From Bacteroidales bacterium (GTDB lineage Bacteria; Bacteroidota; Bacteroidia; Bacteroidales; UBA3824): a stretch of 52,944 nt of DNA. Both the position numbers and the translations under genes were made by a program. The stretch is from the NCBI GenBank assembly GCA_017535325.1, contig JAFXUC010000044.1:1-52944 (forward strand), read 5' to 3'. Positions within the stretch are counted from its first letter, which is position 1. Each line of letters opens with the position of its first letter. The notes under the pieces were generated by a model. It was not told where the DNA came from. It was given only the letters and a program-made list of their open reading frames with translations, and made no database searches. Below, in pieces: positions 34,112 to 42,423 of the stretch.

Positions 34112-35136
34112 AACAACGGAAGTTTTAAGACGACAGAAAACTCTCCGCCGTCTTTGTTAATTTTAAATTCATAATCCTTACCATAAATCAAATCCAACCT
34201 CTTGACGGTATTGTTGATTCCGATTCCGCCCTGTTTTTTGTTTTGAGACGGCTCGTCCGGCAGACTGTTTTTGCAAAGAAAAACTAATTTTTCTGATTCT
34301 ACAAAAAATTTTACGCAAATAAACGATTTTTTCTTGTAACTGACACCGTGTTTAAAAGCGTTTTCTATCATCGAAATAAAAATCAATGACGGAACTTTTT
34401 TGTTTTCTGGCAGATTATCAGGGATTTCAGTTAAGATTTCCACTTTGTCTTCACTATACCGCAGCCTCATCAAAGAGACGTACTCCAAAACAAAATCCGT
34501 CTCTTTTTTCAAGTCAGAAACTCCTGAATCACAATCATAAAGCATATATCTCATCATTTTTGAAAGCCTGATAACCGTTTCTTTCGCAAGTTCTGAATCA
34601 ATGTCAATCAACGCATGAATATTGTTAAGCGTATTCATAAAAAAGTGCGGACTAACCTGTTGTTTTAAAGCGGCAAGTTTGTTTTTGCTGTCTTGCTTTT
34701 CACGTAAATCATTGTCTCTCTGAATTTTAATATAACGAAAAGCAAACACGACACCACAATCGCAACCTATCACCAAAATTGACAATACCAAAACCGGCGA
34801 CTTAAAAGGCGGACGTCTTTTTTGTGGAGGTTTTCGTTCTTCTTTTGGAAAATGCGGTTGCATTTCCGGCGGTCTTTCGTGCAGAAGTTCTGACGCAAAA
34901 AACACCGCCGTAATCAAAAGTGCATTACACAACAAGAACTTAACGTACTTGTTTTTAAACAAAAACTTCGGCACCACAAAAAAATGGTTTGCCAAAAACA
35001 GCACAAAAAACGGTAACAATCCCATCAACGACATTTTAAAGTCCTGAATCGAAATATCAGGACTGCTAAGAACAGGTGCCAAAAACGCCGTCAACCAAAT
35101 AACCGCCAACGTTATGATTTCCGCCTTTTTTTCCAT
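34108..35136 (-). CDS. LytS-type sensor histidine kinase
   Basis: 342 aa. Four membrane helices in residues 5-135 interrupted by a Pro/Lys/Arg-rich loop (about 86-112), a short coiled linker and the His_kinase domain with His164 in QQVSPHFFMNTLNN, then an HATPase_c-like domain (IFISMIENAFKHGVSYK; GGIGINNTVKRLDL). It phosphorylates the LytTR regulator at 33374-34111. Its ATG shares one base with the preceding gene's stop (TAATG at 35136), a sign of coupling. The stimulus is unknown. Confidence 0.93.
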   Translation of the reverse strand: MEKKAEIITLAVIWLTAFLAPVLSSPDISIQDFKMSLMGLLPFFVLFLANHFFVVPKFLFKNKYVKFLLCNALLITAVFFASELLHERPPEMQPHFPKEERKPPQKRRPPFKSPVLVLSILVIGCDCGVVFAFRYIKIQRDNDLREKQDSKNKLAALKQQVSPHFFMNTLNNIHALIDIDSELAKETVIRLSKMMRYMLYDCDSGVSDLKKETDFVLEYVSLMRLRYSEDKVEILTEIPDNLPENKKVPSLIFISMIENAFKHGVSYKKKSFICVKFFVESEKLVFLCKNSLPDEPSQNKKQGGIGINNTVKRLDLIYGKDYEFKINKDGGEFSVVLKLPLL

Positions 35137-35834
35137 TATTCGCCTTTTTGTTTATACGGGAAAACATATTTATAACCTATCAAGAAAATATTTTCCGCAA
35201 TATCATTTTTAACTTTTGTGCCTTTGTCGTTGACACGGTTGAATTTTTCGTACAACCGATATTCAACCGTAAAATTATGAACTTTGTTAAACTTTTTCTT
35301 TACGCCAAAACTCCAACGGTCTTTGTCAACAAGGTCTCTCGGAAAATTATAAAACCATTCGTAAGAAACGTAAGGCGTTAATTTCCAAGATTTTATTCTA
35401 TAACCAAGTTGAAATTTCGGACGCAAATATTGTTTGGTCTTTTCCTCTGAATTTACAACGTAATCCTCGTTATAATTGTTATATTTAAGGCTGAATTCAG
35501 GACGAAAACCTTTGAAATTGTATTTCAGTTTTGCCGTTAGTCCTAACCTGCCAATCCGTTTTGAATCTTCACCGTCCTCTTTGTTGAAATCCAAACGATA
35601 ATCTACTCCAAAAGTAAAAAACTTCACAGGCGAATATTCCAAATACGGTTTCAACATCAAATCTTTGGTTTTCGTATCACAAAACCGCCCTTCAACGCTA
35701 ACGCCGCCCGAAAGTACAGACAAAAATTCCTTTTCAAGACCCGCATTAAGATAGAAAGCCGTGCGGTGTTCGGTCTGCGCCTTAACAGCACCCGCCGTCA
35801 AAAACGCTAAAATTATTAAAAGTGTCTTTTTCAT
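35136..35834 (-). CDS. DUF2490 outer membrane protein
   Basis: 232 aa from the ATG at 35834, which gives a clean signal peptide (LLIILAFLTAGAVKAQ). The longer frame to 35870 would overlap the DUF4956 gene. The mature part is a small beta-barrel typical of DUF2490 (AFYLNAGLEKEF, LEYSPVKFFTFGVDYR, YRLYEKFNRVN). Likely a porin-like or structural barrel in the outer membrane. It sits between the DUF4956 membrane protein and the kinase gene in a coupled operon. Function not known. Confidence 0.8.
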   Translation of the reverse strand: MKKTLLIILAFLTAGAVKAQTEHRTAFYLNAGLEKEFLSVLSGGVSVEGRFCDTKTKDLMLKPYLEYSPVKFFTFGVDYRLDFNKEDGEDSKRIGRLGLTAKLKYNFKGFRPEFSLKYNNYNEDYVVNSEEKTKQYLRPKFQLGYRIKSWKLTPYVSYEWFYNFPRDLVDKDRWSFGVKKKFNKVHNFTVEYRLYEKFNRVNDKGTKVKNDIAENIFLIGYKYVFPYKQKGE

Positions 35835-35838
35835 TTTG

Positions 35839-36501
35839 TTACGCCTCCTTCGGCAAAGCCGTTTTATCATAATAAACTCTCAAATACGCAATATCTTTCA
35901 AAAAGTCGACTTTTACATACTCAAACCTTTTGATTTTCAAGCCGGTACGTTTTTGTAAATCTTCCAAAAGCGCATCTTTGTTTTCGACTTTGATGTTTTC
36001 GATTCTCTCGTAAATTATGTCAATATGGCCCTCGCTTTTTATCAAAAATTTTTCTAACAAATATACGCAAAAAAGTATTGCCGCATTTGTTAAAACGAGT
36101 TCCGCAACGCTGACTTTTTTGTTTGCAAGAGCGTTTAAAACCGCAACGCCGATAACCACAAACAAATACGTCATTTCCCTAATCGGAATTGGGTCGGTGC
36201 GGTATTTCAAAATGCCGAAAACAGCGAACAATCCAAGTGCGAAACCGAGTTCAAGTTTCACGTCTTCAAGCAAAAAGCACATCAAAAATATTGCCGTGCC
36301 GAGTGCGTAATACGTAAAAGTAAATTCACGTCTGCCGCTTTTGCCGTAAATGAGATTTATCAAAACGAACAAAACGCCCGAATTGAACAGCAATCTAAAA
36401 AACAGTTTGCCAAAATCTCTAAAATCTATCAGGCTCAAATTGTAGAATTTTATGTCCTCCCAATCCAAATCCTGAACCTCTTGTAAAATGTCTAAAATCA
36501 T
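35839..36501 (-). CDS. DUF4956 membrane protein
   Basis: 220 aa. Four hydrophobic segments in residues 25-150 (LFNSGVLFVLINLIYG, AIFLMCFLLEDVKLELGFALGLFAVFGI, MTYLFVVIGVAVLNALA, ELVLTNAAILFCVYLLE), with the motif KYRTDPIPIREMTYLF typical of DUF4956, and a soluble C-terminal ferredoxin-like tail. DUF4956 genes are widely found next to VTC-domain polyphosphate polymerases, as here (12 bp gap). Probably a membrane partner of the polymerase. Confidence 0.88.
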   Translation of the reverse strand: MILDILQEVQDLDWEDIKFYNLSLIDFRDFGKLFFRLLFNSGVLFVLINLIYGKSGRREFTFTYYALGTAIFLMCFLLEDVKLELGFALGLFAVFGILKYRTDPIPIREMTYLFVVIGVAVLNALANKKVSVAELVLTNAAILFCVYLLEKFLIKSEGHIDIIYERIENIKVENKDALLEDLQKRTGLKIKRFEYVKVDFLKDIAYLRVYYDKTALPKEA

Positions 36502-36513
36502 ATTCTATCTGTT

Positions 36514-37266
36514 TTATAAAGCGTTATTCAATCTTTTTTGTAACATTCTGAGTTTCTCACGGAAAAGATTCGTTTTAAGTCCTTGTTGACCGTTTAAAAC
36601 TCTCCCCATGCAATACTTTGAAAATCCCGACTTGTGAACGCCATATTTAAAAAGCGTATTTTGCAAAGGGGATTTTGGTGCGCCGGCTTCGTGTTTCAAC
36701 TCCACCATTGCAAAACTATTGGTCTCGTGTCCGTTTTTAGAATCCGAAAAGCCTAATTCACAATCAATTGTACAACGCTCGCCCATGTCTTTTTTAACGA
36801 GCGTTATCCTATGAAAATGATTTTCGATAACGGGTTTTAACGTCTCAGGGTTATACGGAATATGCTTTGACAAAAACTCGTATTCCTCAGGCAAAATTTC
36901 AAACAAATCCGTTTGGATTTCAATACGTTTTTTCTTGGTTTTGCCTTTGTTGTTTTTGTGTTTAACCTCCAAAAACGACGTTTTCGTGTCCACATACATA
37001 CGTTTTCTAACTTTGTAACGGTCAAGTTTTCCGTTATGATGGGCAGTAAAAAACATATTATCAGGCGTATCAAAGTAAACAGTTTTATACTCCATGTAAC
37101 GCAAACCACCAATTTCAACGATATAATAATCGTCAATTATTTCCGGCAGAATTTTTTTCCACAAGACCTCTGAGCGTAAAGGGAATTTTGTGTCAACACG
37201 GTTCATAAAATTTGCCTTTCCGATGTCTTCAAGACCAACAGCCGTAAATTTGTGTAAAATTTCCAT
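36514..37266 (-). CDS. VTC-domain polyphosphate polymerase
   Basis: 250 aa, a single VTC domain of the CYTH tunnel fold. Basic and acidic residues expected in the tunnel are visible: NRVDTKFPLR near the N-terminus, YKVRKRMYVDTKTSFLEVKHKNNKGK in the middle, and AMVELKHE towards the C-terminus. VTC domains make polyphosphate from nucleotide triphosphate. It is 12 bp from DUF4956, the usual partner, and 12 bp after the Cthe_2159-like gene. Control is presumably by the LytTR system in the same operon. Confidence 0.9.
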   Translation of the reverse strand: MEILHKFTAVGLEDIGKANFMNRVDTKFPLRSEVLWKKILPEIIDDYYIVEIGGLRYMEYKTVYFDTPDNMFFTAHHNGKLDRYKVRKRMYVDTKTSFLEVKHKNNKGKTKKKRIEIQTDLFEILPEEYEFLSKHIPYNPETLKPVIENHFHRITLVKKDMGERCTIDCELGFSDSKNGHETNSFAMVELKHEAGAPKSPLQNTLFKYGVHKSGFSKYCMGRVLNGQQGLKTNLFREKLRMLQKRLNNAL

Positions 37267-37278
37267 AACATTATTTTG

Positions 37279-38907
37279 TTACCAACCTCTAAAACTGCCT
37301 CTGCCGCCCTCAGTTGTTGCTGTTACAGAAACTGTTTTTCCTCCGCTGACATTTTCCGCAGGGCAATAAATTCCCGTTCCCGATTTGTATTCAGAGCCGC
37401 TGATTGTGCCGCCGATAACGAAATTGTATTTTGAACTATTAGTTAACTTATCACTGATAAAAATTGCCGCGCCGAAAGTCTGCGGATTTTTTATCGCAAT
37501 TAAATCACCAACCGAAAGCGAAGAAGAAGAATTGCCAAGTGCAGTGGAATAAACCATTGGATTAGAGGTTGAAGACGGTATGCTTTCCGAAAACATATCG
37601 CTTGAACCCATTGCGAAAACAGTTCCGCCCGTTACCGTAAAAGTATAACCACCGTCGCCACAGTCAATCGGAGAATTGCCGCCGCCTGACTGAGAAACCA
37701 CCGTTACGCCGCCGCTAACTTTTATGTCACCGTTAGAATCAATGCCGTCGCCTAAGGCTTTAACAAACAAAAATCCGTCAGAAATATTTATCGAAGGGTT
37801 TGAGTTAGAAGCATTTATGCCGTCGTCCTGAGCATCAATAGTAGTTTCGCCGCCCAAAACGTAAACATTTGTCGCCTCAATACCTTCCCAAGAAGATGTA
37901 ATGTCAAGTTTACCACTTTCGATTGTAAAATTTCCGTCCGCGCCGATGCCGTGTCTTTCTGAGATAATAACGGCTGATGCGTTGCTGAAAACGATGTTGC
38001 CGTCGGCGTTAAAACCTTTGCCGTAAGCATTAACCGTAAAATCGCCGCCAGAAACCGTCAAATTGCCGCCGCAGGTTATGCCGTTCATTCCGGCGAGTTT
38101 GTTTGAAGTCGACTCGCCCATACCGCCGCCCCACGGATTGCCGCCTCCGCCGGGATTAAAACCGCCACCGCCGGGGAATCCACCGCCCCAACCCTGCTTT
38201 GAAATACTTGTGTGATTTTGGGCTTTTGTAGTAATGTTAAAATTTCCGTCAGAAATCACAATATCGCCCTCAGCCTGAATAGCATCGTTTTTGGCGGTAT
38301 CGTTTGCAGAAACCGTGGAAACGCATGAAAGGTTAAAAACGCCGCCATGAAAGATAAGGCTTTGTTTCGCTTTGATTGCGTCTTCATCTTCCGCGTTGAT
38401 TGTCAAGACACCCGCGCCGGAAAATGCAGTGTTAACCTTGGTGCGGAAAGAAGATAGTGTGTTGGTGGTTTCATTGTTAAGAATTACGACCGCCTTTTCG
38501 CAGTCTTTTATAAAAAGCGGCTCAGATTCTAAGCAAGACAAGTTTGCACCGTTAAGCACTATTTTTACCAAACCGTCAGCGTTGACTTTTATCTGTCCGT
38601 TGTTTAAAACGCCGTCAACGAAATACGTTCCCTCTGATTGTATTATCGCTGACTGCCCCGAAACGCTGACCGCTGTTGTATCGCAGTTTTCGAGTGAAAT
38701 CAAAGACTCTTTGCAGTGAATATAACATGCACCACTCTCATCAAATTCATAATCAGAAGATTGTTCGTTGAAATCTTTTCCCGAAGAGGAAGACGAAACG
38801 ATTAAAAGTTCGTCATCGTCTTTTTCCCAAAGATCTTTGCAGCCTAACGAAAAAAACGTCAGCGCAAAAATCAAAACCGTAAATAAATCTAACATTGTCG
38901 TTTTCAT
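37279..38907 (-). CDS. Cthe_2159-like carbohydrate-binding beta-helix lipoprotein
   Basis: 542 aa from the ATG at 38907, which begins a lipoprotein signal (FALTFFSLGCKD); an upstream in-frame ATG at 39093 adds 62 residues with no sensible signal and runs through the -7 box, so it is rejected. The body is a repetitive parallel beta-helix (VVILNNETTNTLSS, GGNLTVSGGDFTVNAYGKGFNADGNIVFSNA, GIGADGNFTIESGKLDI) like the Cthe_2159 family (PF14262) and contains a strikingly glycine-rich insert (GGGFPGGGGFNPGGGGNPWG). This family binds acidic polysaccharide and is frequently encoded with VTC/DUF4956 genes. First gene of the operon that ends with the LytTR pair. Confidence 0.85.
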   Translation of the reverse strand: MKTTMLDLFTVLIFALTFFSLGCKDLWEKDDDELLIVSSSSSGKDFNEQSSDYEFDESGACYIHCKESLISLENCDTTAVSVSGQSAIIQSEGTYFVDGVLNNGQIKVNADGLVKIVLNGANLSCLESEPLFIKDCEKAVVILNNETTNTLSSFRTKVNTAFSGAGVLTINAEDEDAIKAKQSLIFHGGVFNLSCVSTVSANDTAKNDAIQAEGDIVISDGNFNITTKAQNHTSISKQGWGGGFPGGGGFNPGGGGNPWGGGMGESTSNKLAGMNGITCGGNLTVSGGDFTVNAYGKGFNADGNIVFSNASAVIISERHGIGADGNFTIESGKLDITSSWEGIEATNVYVLGGETTIDAQDDGINASNSNPSINISDGFLFVKALGDGIDSNGDIKVSGGVTVVSQSGGGNSPIDCGDGGYTFTVTGGTVFAMGSSDMFSESIPSSTSNPMVYSTALGNSSSSLSVGDLIAIKNPQTFGAAIFISDKLTNSSKYNFVIGGTISGSEYKSGTGIYCPAENVSGGKTVSVTATTEGGRGSFRGW

Positions 38908-38933
38908 ATCGTAGTATTTTAAAATTTGTGCAG

Positions 38934-38961
38934 CAAAAATATGATAAAAACAAACGCTCAA
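38934..38961 (-). promoter_or_regulatory. Promoter of the Cthe_2159/VTC/LytTR operon
   Basis: TATTTTTG on the minus strand (38941-38934) matches TAnnTTTG; a TTG (38961-38959) lies 17 bp upstream, somewhat short spacing. ATG at 38907. Confidence 0.5.
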
Positions 38962-39072
38962 AAAGCGGTTTGCTACACTCAGGAAGTTTTTAACGGCACA
39001 AAAGCGATTTTTTATTTTTTTAAGAGACAAAAAATTTCGTAAATAAAAATGCGGTGTTCGTAGAAAAATTTG

Positions 39073-39080
39073 TAATTTTG
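39073..39080 (+). promoter_or_regulatory. -7 promoter element of the symporter gene
   Basis: TAATTTTG matches TAnnTTTG 22 bp before the ATG at 39103. No good -33 element is seen. Confidence 0.5.
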
Positions 39081-39102
39081 GGAAATTTTTCACAAAAACA
39101 AA

Positions 39103-40593
39103 ATGTCAACAACACTAATTTTAACGGTTATTGCTTGTTATTTTGCAATAATCTTGACTATCAGTTATTTAACAACTAAAAAGAAAGCCGATAACAAGGA
39201 TTTTTTTTCAGGTTCAAGACAATCGCCGTGGTACGTTGTCGCCGTTGCAATGATTGGAACTTCTATTTCGGGCGTAACGTTTATTTCAGTGCCGGGCATG
39301 GTTCAATTTTCGGCATTTGGATATTTGCAAATGGCTTTGGGCTTTGTGGCGGGCTATTTTGCGATTGCATACGTACTGCTGCCGCTTTATTACAAAATGA
39401 ATCTGAGTTCGATTTACACGTATTTGGACAAAAGGTTCGGCAATTCGAGTTACAAAGTTGGTGCGGCTTTCTTCCTCGTTTCCAAGTTTCTGGGCTGCGG
39501 TGTTAGAATGTATTTGACAGCAATAGTTTTGCAACTGATAATTTTTAACTCCCTTAACATACCGTTTTGGCTGAACGCTGCCGTTACAATGCTGATTGTT
39601 TGGCTCTACACTTATGGAGGCGGAGTCAAAACGCTTGTTTGGACTGACATGATTCAAACGTTGTCGCTAATTGCGGCAGTTGTGTTATGCATTGTTTACG
39701 TTGGCAAAGCGATGGGCTTAGACTTTTCAGCAATGTGTTCAACCATTGCAAATTCCGAAATGTCAAGAATTTGGTTTTTCGACGATGTTAACGACAAACA
39801 ATTTTTCTTTAAGCAGTTTTTTGCGGGAATGTTTACAACTATTGCCATGACAGGACTCGACCAAGACATGATGCAGAAAAACCTCAGTTGCAAAAATTTG
39901 AAAGAGGCACAAAAAAACGTTGTAAGTTACGGTTTTAGTTTTTTGCCGGTGAATCTGCTGTTTTTGTCGTTAGGCGTTTTGCTTTATGAATACGCTACAA
40001 AATTAGGAATGTTTTCTAATGGTAAACTCTCAGACATTTCGGGCAATCCGCTGAAAGCCGATGAACTTTTTGCTTACTTGGCAACAAGCGGAAATTTTTT
40101 GCCACAGATTGTCGGTCTGCTTTTTATAATAGGATTGGTTGCGGCGGCGTTTTCTTCGGCAGGTAGCGCAGTAACGGCTCTTACGACCTCCGTTACAATC
40201 GACATTCTAAATGCCGACAAAAAGCAAGACGAAACCGCGTTAAAAAAGACCCGTTTTGTTGTTCACATAATCAACAGCGTTTTGATGGGCGTTTTGATTT
40301 GTCTGTTTTCCATCATCGGCGACAATAGCGTTATTGACGCAGTTTACGTAGTTGCAAGTTATACTTACGGTCCTCTGTTAGGGCTTTATCTGTTTGGTCT
40401 TTACACCAAAAAACAAGTTAAAGATAAGTTAGTGCCGATAGTTTGTGTACTTTCGCCAATACTTTGCCTTATTTTCAGTCTTAACTCCGAGGCTTGGTTC
40501 AACGGTTACAAAACAGGTTACGAACTTTTGCTTTACAATGCCGGGCTGACGTTTTTGGGACTCTTGGCGTTAAGGGGAAAAGAGTCTATCTGA
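39103..40593 (+). CDS. Sodium:solute symporter family protein
   Basis: 496 aa, about 13 membrane helices. Family patterns are visible: SRQSPWYVVAVAMIGTSISGVTFISVPG early, DQDMMQKNLSCKN in the middle (the SSS signature region) and ALTTSVTIDILN later. It imports an organic solute with sodium; which one cannot be told from sequence alone (sialic acid, proline and sugar carriers share the pattern). It converges with the TIR-domain gene and overlaps its 3' end by 8 bp (40586-40593). Confidence 0.9.
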   Translation: MSTTLILTVIACYFAIILTISYLTTKKKADNKDFFSGSRQSPWYVVAVAMIGTSISGVTFISVPGMVQFSAFGYLQMALGFVAGYFAIAYVLLPLYYKMNLSSIYTYLDKRFGNSSYKVGAAFFLVSKFLGCGVRMYLTAIVLQLIIFNSLNIPFWLNAAVTMLIVWLYTYGGGVKTLVWTDMIQTLSLIAAVVLCIVYVGKAMGLDFSAMCSTIANSEMSRIWFFDDVNDKQFFFKQFFAGMFTTIAMTGLDQDMMQKNLSCKNLKEAQKNVVSYGFSFLPVNLLFLSLGVLLYEYATKLGMFSNGKLSDISGNPLKADELFAYLATSGNFLPQIVGLLFIIGLVAAAFSSAGSAVTALTTSVTIDILNADKKQDETALKKTRFVVHIINSVLMGVLICLFSIIGDNSVIDAVYVVASYTYGPLLGLYLFGLYTKKQVKDKLVPIVCVLSPILCLIFSLNSEAWFNGYKTGYELLLYNAGLTFLGLLALRGKESI

Positions 40594-42418
40594 TTTTTAT
40601 ATCGGTAACGGAAATGAAGTTTTCGTTTTCAACGTCATCGCACAAAATGCAGTCTATTACTTCCGTCTCCTCTGGTACGGGCGGATATATCAGGGCAAAT
40701 TCAAGCGGCGTACCTGAGGGAACAAAAACGCTGTCAGGACTTTGCGTTACGCCTGAAACATTTCTTAACCCGTACTTTTTGTGCCCTGCCACAATGTAAG
40801 ACTCAGGCGAAACGGCAAAGCGGAAACCATGTCTTGCAGGCGCAACCTTGAAATACACTTTTGTTTCGTCTTTGGAATATTCCACCTCAGATACGGTTAT
40901 GTTTTCTGGGCAAAAAGATGTTTCAGGATTTTCTACACTTGTCATATCTTCATGGTACAGTTTTATGTCCTGAAATTTCATCGTTTTACCCACAAGATGA
41001 ATAAAGTCCGCATCGGGGTCGTCGAATATTTTATTTGATAAAGGCTCGAAAATCAGTACAAAATCAACGGCAGTACCGTTTCTGAGTTTTGTCCTGTTAG
41101 GATAAATAGGGATTCCGATTGCACTTTTAAAATAGTGTTTTTTACCTTTTGCAAAAATGTAATCCTCATCGGTAACATAAATCGTACTATCTTTGCCGGT
41201 CAAATTGATTAAATGAAAATATAGCCTTGTTTCTCTTCCTCTGTCTTCTATTCTTGTTAAAAAACAGCCGTCATTCCCTTTTGAATATTCGGGATATTTT
41301 AATTCATCATATATTTTAGAATATTCAATATCAAATATTCCATACCAAGAATCAACAAAGTTAAAAATTTTGGATGTTGAAAGTTTGTTCGAGTTTACCG
41401 GAAATTTCAATGAATATTCAATGTATGAAGTAACGGAATCCGCTAAGGAGTCTTTTTCCGGCACGGTATAATCCGATAAGTAAACCGTATCCTTACCGGA
41501 GCTCGTAAAGTACTCCAAAAAGCATTTCGCCGTATCAAAACTAAACGGTATATTATAAATATCGGAATTATTGGTACGAAAATGCAGGAGCGTCGTGTCA
41601 TCTCTACATTCTTCGATTGCGGTTATAAAAGTTCCATCCCAATAAAAATCGTTTTGCGAATAAGACGGATATTTTATGACAGTGAGTGGTAAATTATGAC
41701 CTAAAATCCTAAAATACATATAGGTTAAAAATATTCCTAAAAGCAGGAAAAGCACCTTCCACGGAAATTTGACTTTCTTTTTCCACGACTTTGACGACGG
41801 CGCGGGTGTCGTTTTGTAATACGTTTGGATGTCTAAAACAAATTTTTCCAAATCCGCGACAGCCGCATTTTGATAATTGAGCGCACTGAAAAAAGTATAA
41901 AGTTGGCGTATGTCGCTAACGTAAAAACCGTTTTCAAAAGCAACCTTTTCTGCCTCAGTGTGGTTTCGCTGATGATGGTATTCTATTTCGTCGTATTCTT
42001 GACGAATGTTGCCCCAATAATGCTCTAACTCCAAGATATAGTTGACGTTAGATAGGTCAAAATTACCGCTTTTTATGCACAGAAGTTTTTTATCGGGGTT
42101 TTTAGCAAGCGACTTTTTAATCTGCGAAAACTCGTACATACAATGCGCCGAGCGGAAATATTTATCAGAAAAAACAATGACAACGACTTCGCTTTCAGTG
42201 CCTATCGTCTTACCGAAATCCGAAATTTTGTCGTCGGAATCAGAACCGTTGGTACGGTATTCGATGTTTTCGCGGTTGAAAATATCAAACATTTGAGCCG
42301 CACAGTCGGCAATATGCTCCCACTCCGGCTTTTCACTGCTGTTTGAAGCATACGAAATATACACGGGACGATCTTTATTGACTATTTCTGTTGAAGTCGC
42401 TGTTGTATTTTCTGTCAT
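40586..42418 (-). CDS. Transmembrane TIR-domain protein (copy A)
   Basis: 610 aa. Residues about 17-140 form a TIR domain: box-1-like RPVYISYAS, and SDKYFRSAHCMYEF containing the likely catalytic glutamate Glu96 found in bacterial TIR NADases. A linker with conserved YQNAA leads to one membrane helix (about 220-238). The remaining 370 residues should be periplasmic and contain at least two related beta-sandwich-like modules ending in YPNRTKLRNGTAVDFVLIFEPL or analogous text, resembling modules in Bacteroides extracytoplasmic proteins. So it looks like a receptor with a cytoplasmic TIR effector. It lies 5 bp after copy B. NAD hydrolysis is inferred from the retained Glu. Confidence 0.85.
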   Translation of the reverse strand: MTENTTATSTEIVNKDRPVYISYASNSSEKPEWEHIADCAAQMFDIFNRENIEYRTNGSDSDDKISDFGKTIGTESEVVVIVFSDKYFRSAHCMYEFSQIKKSLAKNPDKKLLCIKSGNFDLSNVNYILELEHYWGNIRQEYDEIEYHHQRNHTEAEKVAFENGFYVSDIRQLYTFFSALNYQNAAVADLEKFVLDIQTYYKTTPAPSSKSWKKKVKFPWKVLFLLLGIFLTYMYFRILGHNLPLTVIKYPSYSQNDFYWDGTFITAIEECRDDTTLLHFRTNNSDIYNIPFSFDTAKCFLEYFTSSGKDTVYLSDYTVPEKDSLADSVTSYIEYSLKFPVNSNKLSTSKIFNFVDSWYGIFDIEYSKIYDELKYPEYSKGNDGCFLTRIEDRGRETRLYFHLINLTGKDSTIYVTDEDYIFAKGKKHYFKSAIGIPIYPNRTKLRNGTAVDFVLIFEPLSNKIFDDPDADFIHLVGKTMKFQDIKLYHEDMTSVENPETSFCPENITVSEVEYSKDETKVYFKVAPARHGFRFAVSPESYIVAGHKKYGLRNVSGVTQSPDSVFVPSGTPLEFALIYPPVPEETEVIDCILCDDVENENFISVTDIKIR

Positions 42419-42423
42419 AATGG

